Counted from the first letter of the stretch, positions 26,123 through 37,354 are shown. The stretch: 37,603 nt of DNA from Alphaproteobacteria bacterium (GCA_021776705.1 JAJFFL010000155.1:1-37603), one strand, 5' to 3'. The notes: a model not told the origin generated them from the letters alone. Translations and numbers: made by a program.

Positions 26123-26168
26123 GCACATCCGCGTTGGCGCGCGCGGCATGACGCATGCGCAAGAGTGA

Positions 26169-26219
26169 CGCCGGGCACGGCAAGAGGCCCAGCCTGGCGG
26201 CGTCCCGCGTGCCTCGGCG
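26169..26219. other. Imperfect stem-loop between convergent pentapeptide gene and aspS
   Basis: cgccgggcacg (26169-26179) can pair with cgtgcctcggcg (26208-26219) over 11 pairs with one bulged base and one G-U pair, leaving a GC-rich loop. There is no T tract on either side, so a classic intrinsic terminator is not supported. It lies in the 152-base gap after the pentapeptide cluster and may act as an mRNA 3' stabiliser. Confidence 0.35.
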
Positions 26220-26274
26220 CCCAGTCGGATAAGCCGGACGTTCGCTCCTCGGACGCCCGGCGGTTCGACTTCGC

Positions 26275-28086
26275 CTAGCTCTTGGCGGTCTCTTTGGGCG
26301 GTTCAACGACGCGGATATGCAATTCCTTCAATTGCTGTGAGGACACGTCCGACGGCGCGTTCATCATCAGATCCTGCGCTTGCTGGTTCATCGGAAACAT
26401 CGTCACTTCACGGATGTTCTCGACGCCCGCAAGCAACATGACGATACGGTCCACCCCCGGCGCGATTCCGCCATGCGGCGGAGCCCCGTAGCGGAAAGCG
26501 TTGAGCATGCCGCCGAACTTGTCTTCGACGATGTCCGGACCATAGCCGGCGATGTCGAACGCCTTGAGCATGATCTCCGGGCGATGGTTCCGGATCGCCC
26601 CAGAGGAAAGCTCCACGCCGTTGCAGACGATGTCGTATTGGTAGGCGAGGATGTCGAGAGGATCCTTTGACTCGAGCGCCTCCATGCCGCCTTGCGGCAT
26701 TGAGAACGGGTTGTGCGAGAAATCGACTTTCTTGTCGTCCTCATTCCACTCGAACATCGGAAAATCGACGATCCAACAAAATTTGAAAACGCCGGGTTCG
26801 ACCAAATTCAACTCCTGGCCGATCTTCGCCCGCGCCGCGCCGGCGAGTTTCACCGCATCGCCGGAGGCTCCCGCCGCGAAGAACAGGGCGTCGCCCGCCT
26901 TGACGCCGGCGTGGTCGGCCATCTCGCGTTGGACGTCTGCTGGAATGAACTTGGCGATCGGCCCCTTTCCGGTCAGACCTTCCGGACCGTCCTCGAAGAC
27001 GACATAGCCAAGGCCCGGCGCCTGCATCTCCTTGCGCGCCCAATCGTTGAGCTTGTCGAAGAACGAACGCGGAAGCGCCCCCGCGCCCGGGGCGGGCACG
27101 CCGCGCACGGTGCCGCCGCCGGAGATGACGTTCTTGAACGCGTTGAAGGTCACGCCGTCGCGCTCGAAGAACGACGTGACATCGCAGTTTTCGATCGGTA
27201 TCCGCAAGTCCGGCTTGTCAGTTCCGAACTTCAGCATCGCGTCGGCGAACGGAATGCGGGGGAACGGCGCCGGACTGACCGCGCGGCCGTCGGCGAAGTC
27301 CTCGAACAATCCGTGCATCACCGGTTCGATCGCCTCAAACACGTCGTCCTGGGTGGCGAAGCTCATTTCCACGTCAAGTTGATAGAATTCGCCCGGACTG
27401 CGATCGGCGCGCGCGTCTTCGTCGCGAAAGCACGGGGCGATCTGGAAGTAGCGATCGAAGCCGGCGACCATGATCAGTTGCTTGAATTGCTGCGGCGCCT
27501 GCGGCAGGGCGTAAAACCGCCCCGGGTGCAAGCGAGACGGCACAAGAAAATCGCGCGCCCCTTCCGGACTCGACGCCGTCAGGATCGGGGTCTGGAATTC
27601 CGTGAATCCCTGATCGGTCATGCGTCGTCGGATTGAGGAGATGATCGCGGACCGCAGAGCGATGTTTCGGTGCAGCGTCTCCCGACGCAAATCCAAAAAC
27701 CGATAGGTGAGCCGCGTCTCTTCCGGGTACTCCGGCTCGCCGAACACCGGCAACGGCAATTCGGCGGCCTCCGAATGGACCTCCAATTCCGTCGCCTTGA
27801 GTTCGATGCCGCCGGTCGGCAAGCTGGCGTTCACGGTGTCGGCGCTGCGCGCGACGACTTCGCCCGTCACCGACACGACGCTCTCCACCCGCATGCGCTC
27901 AAGTCGTTCAAAATGCGGATTGCCAGGCAAAAGCACGCACTGCGTGACGCCGAAATGGTCGCGCAGATCGACGAACAAGAGCCCGCCGTGGTCGCGCTTT
28001 CTGTGGACCCAGCCGGCAAGCCGGACGGTTTGGCCGACGTCTTCGGCGCGCAGCGCGCCGCACGTGTGGGTGCGATAAGCGTGCAT
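26275..28086 (-). CDS. aspS: Aspartyl-tRNA synthetase, probably non-discriminating type
   Basis: The 603-residue bacterial-type class IIb synthetase has an OB-fold anticodon domain ([20 protein letters not shown]), class II motif 2 around [19 protein letters not shown], the GAD insertion domain and motif 3 [13 protein letters not shown]. His33 stands where E. coli AspRS has Leu30; His at this site is known from non-discriminating enzymes, which also charge tRNA-Asn and feed GatCAB amidation. ATG 28086 ([10 protein letters not shown]) has GGCAGGG upstream and is the family start; 15 upstream codons in frame are rejected. It is divergent from rnd by about 108 bases and convergent with the pentapeptide cluster. 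Confidence 0.96.
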   Translation of the reverse strand: MHAYRTHTCGALRAEDVGQTVRLAGWVHRKRDHGGLLFVDLRDHFGVTQCVLLPGNPHFERLERMRVESVVSVTGEVVARSADTVNASLPTGGIELKATELEVHSEAAELPLPVFGEPEYPEETRLTYRFLDLRRETLHRNIALRSAIISSIRRRMTDQGFTEFQTPILTASSPEGARDFLVPSRLHPGRFYALPQAPQQFKQLIMVAGFDRYFQIAPCFRDEDARADRSPGEFYQLDVEMSFATQDDVFEAIEPVMHGLFEDFADGRAVSPAPFPRIPFADAMLKFGTDKPDLRIPIENCDVTSFFERDGVTFNAFKNVISGGGTVRGVPAPGAGALPRSFFDKLNDWARKEMQAPGLGYVVFEDGPEGLTGKGPIAKFIPADVQREMADHAGVKAGDALFFAAGASGDAVKLAGAARAKIGQELNLVEPGVFKFCWIVDFPMFEWNEDDKKVDFSHNPFSMPQGGMEALESKDPLDILAYQYDIVCNGVELSSGAIRNHRPEIMLKAFDIAGYGPDIVEDKFGGMLNAFRYGAPPHGGIAPGVDRIVMLLAGVENIREVTMFPMNQQAQDLMMNAPSDVSSQQLKELHIRVVEPPKETAKS

Positions 28087-28194
28087 GTCCCTGCCTTCAA
28101 ATGGGGAGGTTCCGGGAAGTCGGCGGGACAACGCCTTGGAATCACCTGTGAGTCAAGAATCCGCCTGCGCGACAACGCCGCCGACCGCCGCTAT

Positions 28195-29343
28195 ATGAGC
28201 CCGATGAAGCTGATTTCGACCACCGAAGCCCTCGCCGACGCCTGCGACCGCTTGAGCCGCAGCGACTTTGTCGCCGTCGATACGGAATTCATGCGCGAGT
28301 CGACCTATTGGCCGAAGCTCTGCCTGATCCAGGCCGCCGCCGGCGACGTCGAGGTTCTGATCGATCCGCTCGCCGACGGCATCGACCTCGCGCCATTCCT
28401 GGAATTGCTGCACGACCCGGGGACTTTGAAGGTCTTCCATGCGGCCCGGCAGGATCTGGAAATTTTCTTCCACATGACGGGGGACGTGCCGAAGCCCCTG
28501 TTTGACTCCCAAATCGCCGCCGCGGCCGTGGGTCTGGGAGACTCTATCGCTTACGACAATCTCGTCCGCGCGCTCTTGAACCGGCATGTCGACAAAAGCT
28601 CTCGATTCACCGACTGGTCCCAACGCCCGCTGTCGGAGAAGCAACTCGCCTACGCGCTTTCGGACGCCGTGCATCTGCGAGATCTCTATCCAAAGCTCCG
28701 CGAACGCCTGGAGAAAGCGGAACGCACGCGCTGGGTTGATGAAGAAATGGCGACGCTGGCGGCGCCGGCGACCTACCGCTTGGAACCGGACCAGGCTTGG
28801 CGGCGGTTGAAATTGCGCAAGCACACGCCGGGCTACGTCGCCGCCTTGATGGCCGCCGCGGCGTGGCGCGAACGCGAAGCGCAGGATCGCGACGTGCCAC
28901 GCTCCCGGATCCTCAAGGACGACGCGCTCTATGAAATCGCGCTGCAGCGCCCGCGCACGGAAGAGGCCCTGTCCGCGTTGCGGGCCGTGCCGCGAGGGTT
29001 TGAACGATCGCGCGCCGGAAGGTCGCTCGTCGACGTCCTCGCCGACGTGCAGGACAGCGACGCACCCAAGATCGACCGCCCGCCCCCGACGCCGCCGGGT
29101 CTTGGCCCGATCGTCGAACTCCTGAAAGTGCTCTTACGCCTTAAGGCGGAAGAACATGACGTCGCCGCCCGATTGATCGCCACCGTGCCGGACTTGGAGC
29201 GCATCGCCGCCGACGACGATGCGCCTGTTCCAGCCCTCAAGGGTTGGCGGCGCGGCGTGTTCGGCGACGCCGCGCTGGCGCTGAAGCGCGGCGAGGTCGC
29301 CTTGCGACTCAAAGGCGATCGGATCGTGGCGACGTCGGACTGA
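28195..29343 (+). CDS. rnd: Ribonuclease D
   Basis: RNase D is a 3'-5' exonuclease that trims tRNA and other small RNA precursors. The 382-residue protein shows DEDDy exonuclease motifs: VAVDTEFMRE (first Asp and Glu), FHAARQDLEIFF (second Asp) and YALSDAVHLRDLY (Tyr and last Asp). HRDC-like helical domains follow (about 200-370). Start choice is between ATG 28195 and ATG 28204 (MKLISTTEALAD); the second fits relatives slightly better, and neither has a clear ribosome site. It is divergent from aspS and convergent with ppx, seven bases separating the stops. Confidence 0.94.
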   Translation: MSPMKLISTTEALADACDRLSRSDFVAVDTEFMRESTYWPKLCLIQAAAGDVEVLIDPLADGIDLAPFLELLHDPGTLKVFHAARQDLEIFFHMTGDVPKPLFDSQIAAAAVGLGDSIAYDNLVRALLNRHVDKSSRFTDWSQRPLSEKQLAYALSDAVHLRDLYPKLRERLEKAERTRWVDEEMATLAAPATYRLEPDQAWRRLKLRKHTPGYVAALMAAAAWREREAQDRDVPRSRILKDDALYEIALQRPRTEEALSALRAVPRGFERSRAGRSLVDVLADVQDSDAPKIDRPPPTPPGLGPIVELLKVLLRLKAEEHDVAARLIATVPDLERIAADDDAPVPALKGWRRGVFGDAALALKRGEVALRLKGDRIVATSD

Positions 29344-29350
29344 CCGACGG

Positions 29351-30928
29351 CTACGTCGTGACGATCTTGGGATCGCGGCCCAGCGCGGACGCGAAATGCA
29401 AAAAGCGGCGTTCGGCAGCCGATGTGTAGAGGCATTTCCCCGTTTCGGTGAGCGACAGTTCCACGTCCTGATCAGTCACGGCCAAATGGGCGTGGTCGAG
29501 GAGCGTCGCCGCCCGTCCTGAGAACGTGCAGGCGAAGCGCAGGCCGAGACCCAATTTGAAGGCGGCGTCCCGGCCTTCCTCCCGCAGAAGGCGCAACGGC
29601 GCGGCCAACGGAGCCGGGTCGCGACGGCCGCCGTAGCGGTGATGCACCGCCAGGGCCAGAAACACACGCTCCTCGTGGCTCACGCCGGCGACCGGCGCAT
29701 AGAGCGTCTCCAGACTCGCCAGCTCCGCGCGATGATCGGGGTGATGGCGGCCGCCCAAGTCCGCGGTACGGCACGCGGCCGAAAAAAGCACGGAGTCGCG
29801 GTCGGCGTCGAACACCGCGCCCATCGCCGCTCGCGCCGGTTCGAGCCAACTCTCCAGCGCCGGCCCGATCGCCGCAATCCCGCCGCTGCGCCGCGCGAGG
29901 GCTTCAAGACCCGCGACGAGCGGATCTCCGGCGCGTTCGTCTTCGCTCATGCGCGCAAAGAGCAGCCCTTCGCGCAGCCCGTAGGCCTGAACACGCACGC
30001 ACTTCACGCCCAACCGCTTGACCGCGCGTTCCAGAACAACCGCCGCAAGCGGAAGCGTTTCGGCCCGCCGTCTGGACACTTCCGGGACGCTCGCGATCGA
30101 CGCCACGCTTTGTTTGGCCACGAATTTGGCCAGATCGATCGCTTCGACGGCGGACAGTTCATAGCCGTGCAGCAAGCGAACGGGATGGCCGCGCGATTCC
30201 AAAGAAATGCGCGCGATCGCGCGCCACGCCCCGCCGACGGCGTAGAGGGTTTCGCGCGGCCCGGTGAAACGCCGCGCCGCTCGGCTCACAATCGTATCGA
30301 CGATTTTTCGCGCCGCCTTTAGGTCCCCGCCGCAGGCGCCGGCCAAGGCGAACGGCCCCAGCGGCAAGGTCATGCCCGACACGAATTCTCCGCCGTCGAC
30401 GACGGCGAACTCCAAGCTCGAGCCACCGAGATCGCCGACTATTCCGCTCGCGTCGGGCTCGCCGGCGATGATTCCAAGCGCCGACGCCCGCGCCTCCTCT
30501 TCGCCGGTGATGACGCTCAATTGAGCCCGCAAGATCTGGGCGACGCGCTTGGCGAACGCCGGACCATCCTTGGCTTCGCGAACCGCGGCCGTGGCCACGG
30601 CGATGACGTCCGTGACGCCGCGCGCGTCCAAGAACACGCGAAACCGCTCCAACGCCGCAACGGCCTCCGTCACGCCGTCGGGCGACAGCACGCCGGACTC
30701 CTGCAATCCGCGACCCAGCCCGACCGCGGACCGCTCATTCAAGATCGGCAGAATCGCCCGGCCTTCGATGCGGTAGAGAACCAATCGAATTGAGTTCGAG
30801 CCGACGTCCACGACCGCCGCGTCGCGAACGGCGACGGCGGCGGCGGGGGCAGGACGAACGGCCGCCGGAGCGAACGGACGCGCGACGCGCCCGAACAGGT
30901 CGGCGGCGTCACCCGCGCCGGTCGGCAT
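29351..30928 (-). CDS. ppx: Exopolyphosphatase / Ppx-GppA family phosphatase
   Basis: The 525-residue protein belongs to the Ppx/GppA sugar-kinase-fold family, which hydrolyses terminal phosphate from polyphosphate or pppGpp. Motifs are [18 protein letters not shown] (phosphate loop), [11 protein letters not shown] (with the catalytic Glu) and [12 protein letters not shown]. The C-terminal half is a longer helical, HD-like region. An Ala/Pro-rich 30-residue segment precedes the fold. The ATG at 30928 lies inside the end of ppk (20-base overlap), so the two are translationally coupled. Which of the two substrates it prefers cannot be read from the sequence; linkage to ppk favours polyphosphate. 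Confidence 0.93.
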   Translation of the reverse strand: MPTGAGDAADLFGRVARPFAPAAVRPAPAAAVAVRDAAVVDVGSNSIRLVLYRIEGRAILPILNERSAVGLGRGLQESGVLSPDGVTEAVAALERFRVFLDARGVTDVIAVATAAVREAKDGPAFAKRVAQILRAQLSVITGEEEARASALGIIAGEPDASGIVGDLGGSSLEFAVVDGGEFVSGMTLPLGPFALAGACGGDLKAARKIVDTIVSRAARRFTGPRETLYAVGGAWRAIARISLESRGHPVRLLHGYELSAVEAIDLAKFVAKQSVASIASVPEVSRRRAETLPLAAVVLERAVKRLGVKCVRVQAYGLREGLLFARMSEDERAGDPLVAGLEALARRSGGIAAIGPALESWLEPARAAMGAVFDADRDSVLFSAACRTADLGGRHHPDHRAELASLETLYAPVAGVSHEERVFLALAVHHRYGGRRDPAPLAAPLRLLREEGRDAAFKLGLGLRFACTFSGRAATLLDHAHLAVTDQDVELSLTETGKCLYTSAAERRFLHFASALGRDPKIVTT

Positions 30929-33116
30929 GAGGTTGCTGCGGCGGCAGGTCGTTCTGCAACGCGCTTCCGCGGCCGGACAGGCTCGGGTTGTTCATGAAAT
31001 ACTCATGGGCGCTGAAAGGCTCGGCGATCGAGGAGGTGTCGACCCGCGTAAACGAGCCATCGGCGCCCATGTACCAGCTTTGGCGCTCGTCGTAGAGGTT
31101 TGCGATCATGATCTGACTGAGCACCTGCCGGTGAACCGTCTTGTTCTCGATCGGGGCCATGACTTCCACACGTCGTTCCAGATTGCGCGGCATCCAGTCG
31201 GCGGACGAAATGAACACCTTGTTTTCGGATGAAGGCATCTCGGCCCCGTTGGCGAAACACGAGATGCGGGAATGCTCGAGAAATCGCCCGACGATCGACT
31301 TCACGCGAATGTTGTCGGAAAGCCCGGCAACCCCCGGCCGCAGACAACAAATGCCGCGCATCACCAATTCGATTTTCACGCCGGCTTGGGACGCGCGGTA
31401 CAGGGCGTCGATGACATCAGGGTGCACAAGCGAATTCATTTTCGCCCAGATGCCCGACGGCTTCCCCGCGAGAGCGTTCTCAGCTTCGGTGTTGATCAGC
31501 TCCAAGATCTTTGATTTCAGATTGACCGGCGACAATCCAAATTTTTCGAGTTCGTCGGGTTCGGCGTAGCCGGTGACGAAATTGAACACCCGCCCCGCGT
31601 CGCGTCCGAAAGCCGGGTCCGCGGTAAACAGCGCCAAGTCGGTGTAGATCTTCGCCGTCACCGGGTGATAGTTGCCGGTGCCGACATGGGTGTAGGCTCG
31701 CAATCCGTCGGTCTCGCGCCGAACCACGAGACTCAGCTTGGCGTGGGTCTTCCACTCCATGAAGCCGTAGACGACTTGCACGCCGGCCCGTTCCAAGTCG
31801 CGGGCGAAATTGAGATTCGCCTCCTCGTCGAAGCGCGCCTTGAGTTCAACCAGAGCGGTGACGTTCTTGCCGGCCTCGGCCGCTTCGCACAACGCGGCGA
31901 CGATCGGCGACCCCTTCGACGTCCGGTACAATGTCTGCTTGATGGCGACGACGTTGGGATCGTCAGCGGCCTGCTTCAGAAATTGCACCACGACGTCGAA
32001 TGACTCGTAGGGATGATGGACGAGAATGTCCTTCTCCCGGATGGCGGCGAAACAGTCGCCGCCATGATCCCGAATGCGTTCGGGAAACCGCGCCTCGTAC
32101 GGCGGAAAGCGCAAGTCTTGCCGATCGTCCGGTATCAACTCGGACACGTCCTTCACGCCGAGAATGCCCTCGACCATGGTGATGTCCTGGGCCTGCGCCT
32201 CCAGTTCGCGCACGATGAAATCGCGCAGGGCCTCCGGCGCCGACGCGTCGATTTTCAGCCGCACAAGGACGCCCCGCCGCCGACGTTTGAGCGCCGACTC
32301 GAAGAACTCCACGAGATCTTCAGCTTCTTCTTCGATCTCGATATCGCTGTCGCGGATGATTCGAAACGCGCCGGTCTCGACGACACTTCGTCCTGGAAAC
32401 AGCGAGTCTAAAAACAGAGTCAGCACGTTTTCGATCGACATGTAGCGGCGCGCCGACCGGCCCGCAGCGTCCTTGGCCTCTGTCGGCAAGGCCACGAACC
32501 GCTCCACGCCTTGCGGAATCGGAACCAGCGCGTTCATGCGGCCGCCGTCTTTTCCCTTCAGGCGCAAGGCGATGTTGAAACCAAGGTTTGGGATGAAAGG
32601 AAACGGGTGCGCCGGATCCACCGCCAGCGGCGTGATCAAAGGAAAAATGCGGACCATGAAGTCTTCGCGCAGCCAGGCCTTTTCTTTTTTGGTGAGATCC
32701 GCTGGCTGCAGAACCTGGACGCTCGCCGCGTCCATCGCTTCGACAAGCGAGCGCCAGCACGCTTGCTGGTCGTCCATCAATTCGCTGGCGACCCGATTGA
32801 CGGCGTCGAGTTGTTCGGCAGGCGTCAAACCGTCCTGGCTGGGCGTCGTGACGCCGTTGCGGACCATCGCCCGCAGGCCCGCAACACGGACCATGAAAAA
32901 CTCATCCAGGTTGGAACCCGAAATCGCCAGAAAGCGAACTCGCTCCATCAACGGGTGATTGATGTTTTTGGCCTCGTCGAGGACGCGTCGGTTGAACTCG
33001 AGCCAAGACAGTTCGCGGTTGATGAATCGCCCAAGATCTTGAAACGGGTCCGGCGCGGCCTCCGCCGCCTCGACCACCGCCGCCGTCTTGGTGCGTTTGC
33101 GCGTTTTCGACGCCAA
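30909..33116 (-). CDS. ppk: Polyphosphate kinase 1
   Basis: PPK1 makes inorganic polyphosphate from ATP. The 735-residue protein has the N-terminal domain ([19 protein letters not shown]), the head domain with [14 protein letters not shown], and the two phospholipase-D-like C-terminal domains. The phosphorylated histidine is in [34 protein letters not shown] and [17 protein letters not shown] complete the site. The start is TTG 33116 ([10 protein letters not shown]); no ATG or GTG lies upstream in frame before a stop. It begins 23 bases after hda and overlaps ppx. Regulation with hda and the DUF2066 gene is likely from spacing. Confidence 0.96.
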   Translation of the reverse strand: MASKTRKRTKTAAVVEAAEAAPDPFQDLGRFINRELSWLEFNRRVLDEAKNINHPLMERVRFLAISGSNLDEFFMVRVAGLRAMVRNGVTTPSQDGLTPAEQLDAVNRVASELMDDQQACWRSLVEAMDAASVQVLQPADLTKKEKAWLREDFMVRIFPLITPLAVDPAHPFPFIPNLGFNIALRLKGKDGGRMNALVPIPQGVERFVALPTEAKDAAGRSARRYMSIENVLTLFLDSLFPGRSVVETGAFRIIRDSDIEIEEEAEDLVEFFESALKRRRRGVLVRLKIDASAPEALRDFIVRELEAQAQDITMVEGILGVKDVSELIPDDRQDLRFPPYEARFPERIRDHGGDCFAAIREKDILVHHPYESFDVVVQFLKQAADDPNVVAIKQTLYRTSKGSPIVAALCEAAEAGKNVTALVELKARFDEEANLNFARDLERAGVQVVYGFMEWKTHAKLSLVVRRETDGLRAYTHVGTGNYHPVTAKIYTDLALFTADPAFGRDAGRVFNFVTGYAEPDELEKFGLSPVNLKSKILELINTEAENALAGKPSGIWAKMNSLVHPDVIDALYRASQAGVKIELVMRGICCLRPGVAGLSDNIRVKSIVGRFLEHSRISCFANGAEMPSSENKVFISSADWMPRNLERRVEVMAPIENKTVHRQVLSQIMIANLYDERQSWYMGADGSFTRVDTSSIAEPFSAHEYFMNNPSLSGRGSALQNDLPPQQPHADRRG

Positions 33117-33139
33117 AGCCCGATTGCTCCCGTAGCCGC

Positions 33140-33790
33140 CTAACCGTCAACGCCGAACGTGTCTTGTGCCAGCGCACGGTTCACGCTCCGCCCCCGTCTC
33201 AAGGCTTCCGCGTCAAGGCGTTCGACCGCTGCGGCTGCTGCAGCGGGCGTGCGCTCAATCCGCCGCACAAGATACTCCAGCAGACCGTCGCTGGCTTCTA
33301 TCCCGCGATCCCCAAACAGTTTCTGAAGAATTCGCCGTGATTCCTCCTCGCCCGGTCGATCGACTTCGACGGCCGCGATCGCGCGCAGGCGAGAACGCAG
33401 GTCCGGCAAGTCCGCCCTCCACAATCCCGGCCGCGACCGCGCCGTCATCAGCACCGGGCCGAGAGCTCCGGTTCGAACTCCCTCCACGAAGGAAAACAAC
33501 GCCCGTGCGTCTTCAACCTCGTCCGCGCGGTCGAGCACGACCGGGCCCGACGTTGGCGCGCCGGCTAGATCGGCGTCGAGCCAGACCGCTCCGACATCGG
33601 CGGCCCAAACCGCGGCGAGGTGCGACTTGCCGACGCCCGCGGGCCCCACAAAGGCCAGAGCCCCGCCCAACCAGTCACGCCAATGGGCGAACGCCGCCCG
33701 CGCCGCCGCGTTCGCCGGACCCTCGACAAGCGTGGCGCGCGGATCGCGATCCAGCGGCGGGAACGGGAGCGCCAGGCGCTCCGCCGTCAT
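33140..33790 (-). CDS. hda: DnaA-related replication inactivator Hda/HdaA
   Basis: The 216-residue AAA+ protein resembles the DnaA ATPase core without the DNA-binding domain. Walker A is [11 protein letters not shown], Walker B-like [12 protein letters not shown], sensor-like [10 protein letters not shown] and [13 protein letters not shown]. Hda with the DNA clamp stimulates ATP hydrolysis on DnaA and prevents re-initiation; Caulobacter HdaA does this too. Its ATG overlaps the stop of the DUF2066 gene (ATGA), so it is translationally coupled, and ppk follows after 23 bases. A clamp-binding motif may lie in the N-terminal [10 protein letters not shown] stretch. Confidence 0.93.
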   Translation of the reverse strand: MTAERLALPFPPLDRDPRATLVEGPANAAARAAFAHWRDWLGGALAFVGPAGVGKSHLAAVWAADVGAVWLDADLAGAPTSGPVVLDRADEVEDARALFSFVEGVRTGALGPVLMTARSRPGLWRADLPDLRSRLRAIAAVEVDRPGEEESRRILQKLFGDRGIEASDGLLEYLVRRIERTPAAAAAAVERLDAEALRRGRSVNRALAQDTFGVDG

Positions 33791-34851
33791 CGCCGGGACG
33801 CGCCGAAGCCAAACCCGCCGGTCAGCCGGGCGACGTACACGACGTCCGAGGTTTGCAGGTCCACGCCCCGCTCCGACAATTCCAGCGCCAGCTGATCCGG
33901 CCGGCCCCGATGATTCACCGTCATCAGCGCCCCGTCGCGAGTCATCGCGTCAAGCCGCGCGTCTTCGATCAGCGACGCGCCGCCCAAAGCGGTCTGCAAT
34001 CGCCGCCAATCCGCGAGGCCGTCGTACAGCACCGAAATTCGAACCTCGTTGGTTCCTCCGCCGCGCACGATCGCCCGACGTTTCCATTCTTCCTGCAGCA
34101 CGGCCGCGGTCCGGGTCGCCAACTCGTCCAGCGCCCGGGCGCCGAGCACCCCGCGGTCGATGATCGCGGCGCCTTCGCCGAAACGAACTTCCGTCAATGA
34201 CGCGCCGGCGCCGGACCCCGACGGTTGCGCCCGCGCCACGAGGACACGGTCGGCGCCGTATCGCTTCGCCAAGCTTTCCAGCCGCACCGTGTCGAGGCGG
34301 GCGACGGCTTCCGCCGGCAGATTGGAAATTTCCTCCAAGTCACCGACCGGCGCGATCAGCGGCACCAACTCGCGATCGAAGCCGCCGTTGCGCAACGCGT
34401 CGAGCCACGGATTGTCCGACCACAACCGCGTTTCACCGTTTTCGCGCCAGAGCGGCACCACAACCACCGGTCGCGAGCGGCTCTCGACAAACGGCGTGTC
34501 GGCGCCGCGCAGCACAGCGCGCACCGACGCCGGATCGAACGAGAATGTGAGGGTGGCGATGTAGCGTGTGCCGGAGGCCTTCTCGTTTTGCACCTGCATG
34601 CCGGTCACCAATTGGTTGGCGAACGTTGAATCGACCACGGGCAAAAGGCCCTGGTCTTCCGGCAGCGTGAGCCGTTCGAACAGTCGCCGGGCGGCGGCGG
34701 CCTGGCCGTTGGCCAAGGCCACGTCACGGGCCGCGGCGCCGCTGGCCGCGGTCGCATCCACCTTGACCCCGGCGACGGTGAAAACGTCCTGGGCCGAGGC
34801 CCCGAAAGCGGCCGCGACGGCGGCGAACAAGGCGGTCAAGACGACGCGCAT
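33787..34851 (-). CDS. Exported DUF2066 domain protein
   Basis: The 354-residue protein has a clear signal peptide ([21 protein letters not shown]) and a DUF2066-type N-terminal region ([34 protein letters not shown]). It continues with [20 protein letters not shown] and [16 protein letters not shown]. The family is periplasmic and of unknown function, widespread in proteobacteria next to hda. ATG 34851 has AAGGAG upstream; 40 in-frame upstream codons lie in the divergent promoter region and are rejected. It heads the DUF2066-hda-ppk-ppx unit and is divergent from purM, with 110 bases between for both promoters. Confidence 0.87.
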   Translation of the reverse strand: MRVVLTALFAAVAAAFGASAQDVFTVAGVKVDATAASGAAARDVALANGQAAAARRLFERLTLPEDQGLLPVVDSTFANQLVTGMQVQNEKASGTRYIATLTFSFDPASVRAVLRGADTPFVESRSRPVVVVPLWRENGETRLWSDNPWLDALRNGGFDRELVPLIAPVGDLEEISNLPAEAVARLDTVRLESLAKRYGADRVLVARAQPSGSGAGASLTEVRFGEGAAIIDRGVLGARALDELATRTAAVLQEEWKRRAIVRGGGTNEVRISVLYDGLADWRRLQTALGGASLIEDARLDAMTRDGALMTVNHRGRPDQLALELSERGVDLQTSDVVYVARLTGGFGFGASRR

Positions 34852-34961
34852 GCGGTGCTCCTTCACAGATTTGTGCCGACTATAGCGGTCCCCAGGCCGC
34901 GTGCGAACCTTGCGCCGCGCCCCGGATCGCGCTGATCTGCGCCCAATCGTCCGGAGCCGCC

Positions 34962-35996
34962 ATGCCTTCATCGGATTCCAAGGGCCTGACCTACGCCGAC
35001 GCCGGGGTGGACATCGACGCCGGCGAACGCCTCGTCGACCTCGTCAAGCCGATGGCGGCCTCGACCCGGCGCCCTGGCGCGACGCCGGCTTTGGGCGGCT
35101 TTGGGGCCTTGTTCGACCTCAAGGCCGCCGGATATGCGGACCCCTTGCTCGTCTCGGGCACGGACGGAGTCGGCACCAAGCTGGAGATCGCCGCCGCCGC
35201 CGGCCGCCACGACACCATTGGAATTGATCTTGTCGCCATGTGCGTCAACGACGTCTTGGCGCAAGGGGCCGAGCCGCTGTTTTTTCTGGACTATTTCGCC
35301 ACCGGAAAATTGGCGGCCGACGCCGCGGCGGTCGTCGTCGCCGGAATCGCGGAAGGCTGCCGGCGCGCGAACTGCGCCTTGATCGGCGGCGAAACCGCCG
35401 AAATGCCGGGCATGTACGACGCCGGACGCTACGACCTGGCGGGCTTCGTGGTCGGCGCCGTCGACCGGCTTCAGTTGCTGCCGAAACTCGACGCCATGCG
35501 GCCCGGCGACGCGCTCGTCGCGGTGGCGTCCTCGGGGCCGCATTCAAACGGCTATTCCTTGATTCGCAAGATCGTCGAGCGCGCGGGCCTGGCCTACGAC
35601 GCCCCGGCGCCCTTCGCGCCCGACCGATCGCTCGGCGACGCCTTGCTCGAACCCACTCGGATCTATGTCCGCTCGCTGCTGCCGCTGATCCAGGCCGGCC
35701 GGATCAAGGGACTCGCTCATATCACCGGCGGAGGCTTGGTCGAAAACCCGCCGCGGATGACGCCGGAAAACTTGGCGCCCCGCATCGACCACGCATCCTG
35801 GACGCTGCCGCCCGTGTTCGAGTGGCTGCGCGACGCCGGCGCCGTCGCCGAAGCGGAGATGCGCCGCGCCTTCAACTGCGGCGTCGGCCTGGTTCTCGCT
35901 GTCGAAGCCCGCGACGCGGACGAGATCGTGGCGGTGTTGACGGCGGCCGGAGAAGTCGCCTGGACGTGCGGCGAACTGACGCCGTCGTCGCCGTGA
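34962..35996 (+). CDS. purM: Phosphoribosylformylglycinamidine cyclo-ligase (AIR synthetase)
   Basis: PurM closes the imidazole ring in purine synthesis (FGAM + ATP to AIR). The 344-residue protein has the family signatures [77 protein letters not shown] and [14 protein letters not shown]. The ATG at 34962 has CGGAG upstream. Its stop overlaps the purN GTG (GTGA), the usual purM-purN arrangement. No purine riboswitch or PurR site is evident in the short upstream spacer. Confidence 0.97.
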   Translation: MPSSDSKGLTYADAGVDIDAGERLVDLVKPMAASTRRPGATPALGGFGALFDLKAAGYADPLLVSGTDGVGTKLEIAAAAGRHDTIGIDLVAMCVNDVLAQGAEPLFFLDYFATGKLAADAAAVVVAGIAEGCRRANCALIGGETAEMPGMYDAGRYDLAGFVVGAVDRLQLLPKLDAMRPGDALVAVASSGPHSNGYSLIRKIVERAGLAYDAPAPFAPDRSLGDALLEPTRIYVRSLLPLIQAGRIKGLAHITGGGLVENPPRMTPENLAPRIDHASWTLPPVFEWLRDAGAVAEAEMRRAFNCGVGLVLAVEARDADEIVAVLTAAGEVAWTCGELTPSSP

Positions 35997-36616
35997 CGCC
36001 GCGCCGCGTCGCCATCTTGATCTCCGGCCGGGGCACCAACATGGTCGCTCTGCTCGACGCCATGGCGGCCGACGACTTTCCCGCCACCTGCGCCGTGGTG
36101 TTGTCCAACCGCGGCGACGCCAAGGGACTGGAGACGGCCGCCTCGCGAGGCCTTGCGACCGGCGTCGTCGACCACACCGCCTACCCCGACCGCGAACGGT
36201 TTGAAATCGAGCTTCACGCCCGCTTGCTCAACGCCGACGCGGACCTCGTGTGCCTGGCCGGGTTCATGCGGGTGCTGACACCGTACCTGGTGAGCAAATG
36301 GGCGGGGCGGATGCTCAACATTCACCCGTCGCTGCTTCCGGCGTTTCCCGGACTGCACACCCACCGGAGGGCGCTCGACGCCCGCGTCCGGATTCACGGC
36401 TGCACGGTTCACGAGGTGACGGCGGGCGTGGACGCCGGACCGATCGTCGGCCAAGCCGCCATCCCGATCTTGCCGGGCGACGACCCCGACACCCTGGCCA
36501 CGCGCGTGCTCGAGGCCGAACATGGGCTCTATCCGGCATGCCTGAAGCGGTTCGTGACCGGCGCGGAAGACCCGCCGCCGTCGTTCACGTCGCCGGTCTA
36601 CAACCCAGGCGTTTAG
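35993..36616 (+). CDS. purN: Phosphoribosylglycinamide formyltransferase (GAR transformylase)
   Basis: PurN transfers a formyl group from 10-formyltetrahydrofolate to GAR, two steps before PurM. The 207-residue protein begins [16 protein letters not shown] after a GTG start. It has [13 protein letters not shown], the catalytic [12 protein letters not shown] (Asn, His) and [16 protein letters not shown] with the catalytic Asp. The start is set by the 4-base overlap with purM and by the conserved N terminus. The stop overlaps the stop of convergent ndk by two to four bases, so the two transcripts must overlap at their ends. Confidence 0.96.
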   Translation: MTPRRVAILISGRGTNMVALLDAMAADDFPATCAVVLSNRGDAKGLETAASRGLATGVVDHTAYPDRERFEIELHARLLNADADLVCLAGFMRVLTPYLVSKWAGRMLNIHPSLLPAFPGLHTHRRALDARVRIHGCTVHEVTAGVDAGPIVGQAAIPILPGDDPDTLATRVLEAEHGLYPACLKRFVTGAEDPPPSFTSPVYNPGV

Positions 36617-37035
36617 CCGACGATTTCAGCGTCTTTGAAGAAGAACTTGATCTCGCGCGCCGCGGTTTCCGGCTTGTCCGACCCGTGCACCGAGTTTTCG
36701 CCGATGGATTGAGCGAATTCCTTGCGGATCGTGCCGGCGCTCGCTTCGGCCGGATTCGTCGCGCCCATCACGCCGCGGTAGGTCTTGATCGCGTCGTCGC
36801 CTTCCAGGACCTGCACGACGACCGGGCCGGACATCATGAAGTCGACAAGCTCGCCGAAAAAGCCGCGCTCGCTGTGTTCGGCGTAAAAACCTTCCGCCTG
36901 CTCGCGCGTCAGTCGGATGCGTTTTTGCGCGACGATCCGAAGGCCCGCCTCTTCAATTTTCATGTTGATCGCGCCGATGAGATTGCGCGCGGTGGCGTCG
37001 GGTTTGATGATGGACAGCGTGCGTTCGACAGCCAT
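36613..37035 (-). CDS. ndk: Nucleoside diphosphate kinase
   Basis: Ndk equalises nucleoside triphosphate pools by phosphate transfer through a phosphohistidine. The 140-residue protein has normal length, starts [20 protein letters not shown] and carries the active-site His117 in [16 protein letters not shown] 37035 has GAGGAAC upstream. It is convergent with purN and divergent from the outer-membrane protein gene. Confidence 0.97.
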   Translation of the reverse strand: MAVERTLSIIKPDATARNLIGAINMKIEEAGLRIVAQKRIRLTREQAEGFYAEHSERGFFGELVDFMMSGPVVVQVLEGDDAIKTYRGVMGATNPAEASAGTIRKEFAQSIGENSVHGSDKPETAAREIKFFFKDAEIVG

Positions 37036-37354
37036 GTCGGGCGTTCCTCACGAACAGAAATGACGGGAAATCATTTGTTGGTCTTGGGTCGGGCGTTCGT
37101 CTAGCGCTCTGGGCGCGCGCCGTAAAGCGCCCCGTAACGAGCGCCGAGCCGCCGACGTGAAAACCGGCGGCCGAAACGGCGCGACGCCGTCAGCGGTAAC
37201 CTGTGGCGGCGTGGCGCAATTCACACAGACTCGCGGACTTTCGCGGCTGTCTGCTGTCGCGCATTGAACCGCGCACGCCGACGCCTCAAATCGCGTGAAG
37301 TCGCGCGGATATCGCGCGCAATCAGGACCGATCGTCCAACTAGAGGTTTGAGAA
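37036..37354. other. Divergent ndk / outer-membrane protein spacer with clustered TCGCG sites
   Basis: This 319-base region holds no convincing gene. TCGCG occurs six times at 37231, 37241, 37257, 37291, 37301 and 37312. The 10-11 base steps inside the two clusters would place the copies on one face of the helix. An imperfect inverted repeat, ggac-cgatc-gtcc, lies at about 37326-37338 near the downstream gene. Promoter hexamers are not clear. Confidence 0.4.

Noticed and set aside
26259-26275. tRNA T-arm-like hairpin (five-pair stem with loop ttcgact)
   Set aside because: No matching acceptor, D or anticodon arms upstream; the 3' side runs into the aspS stop codon. Probably chance, though an eroded tRNA remnant cannot be excluded.
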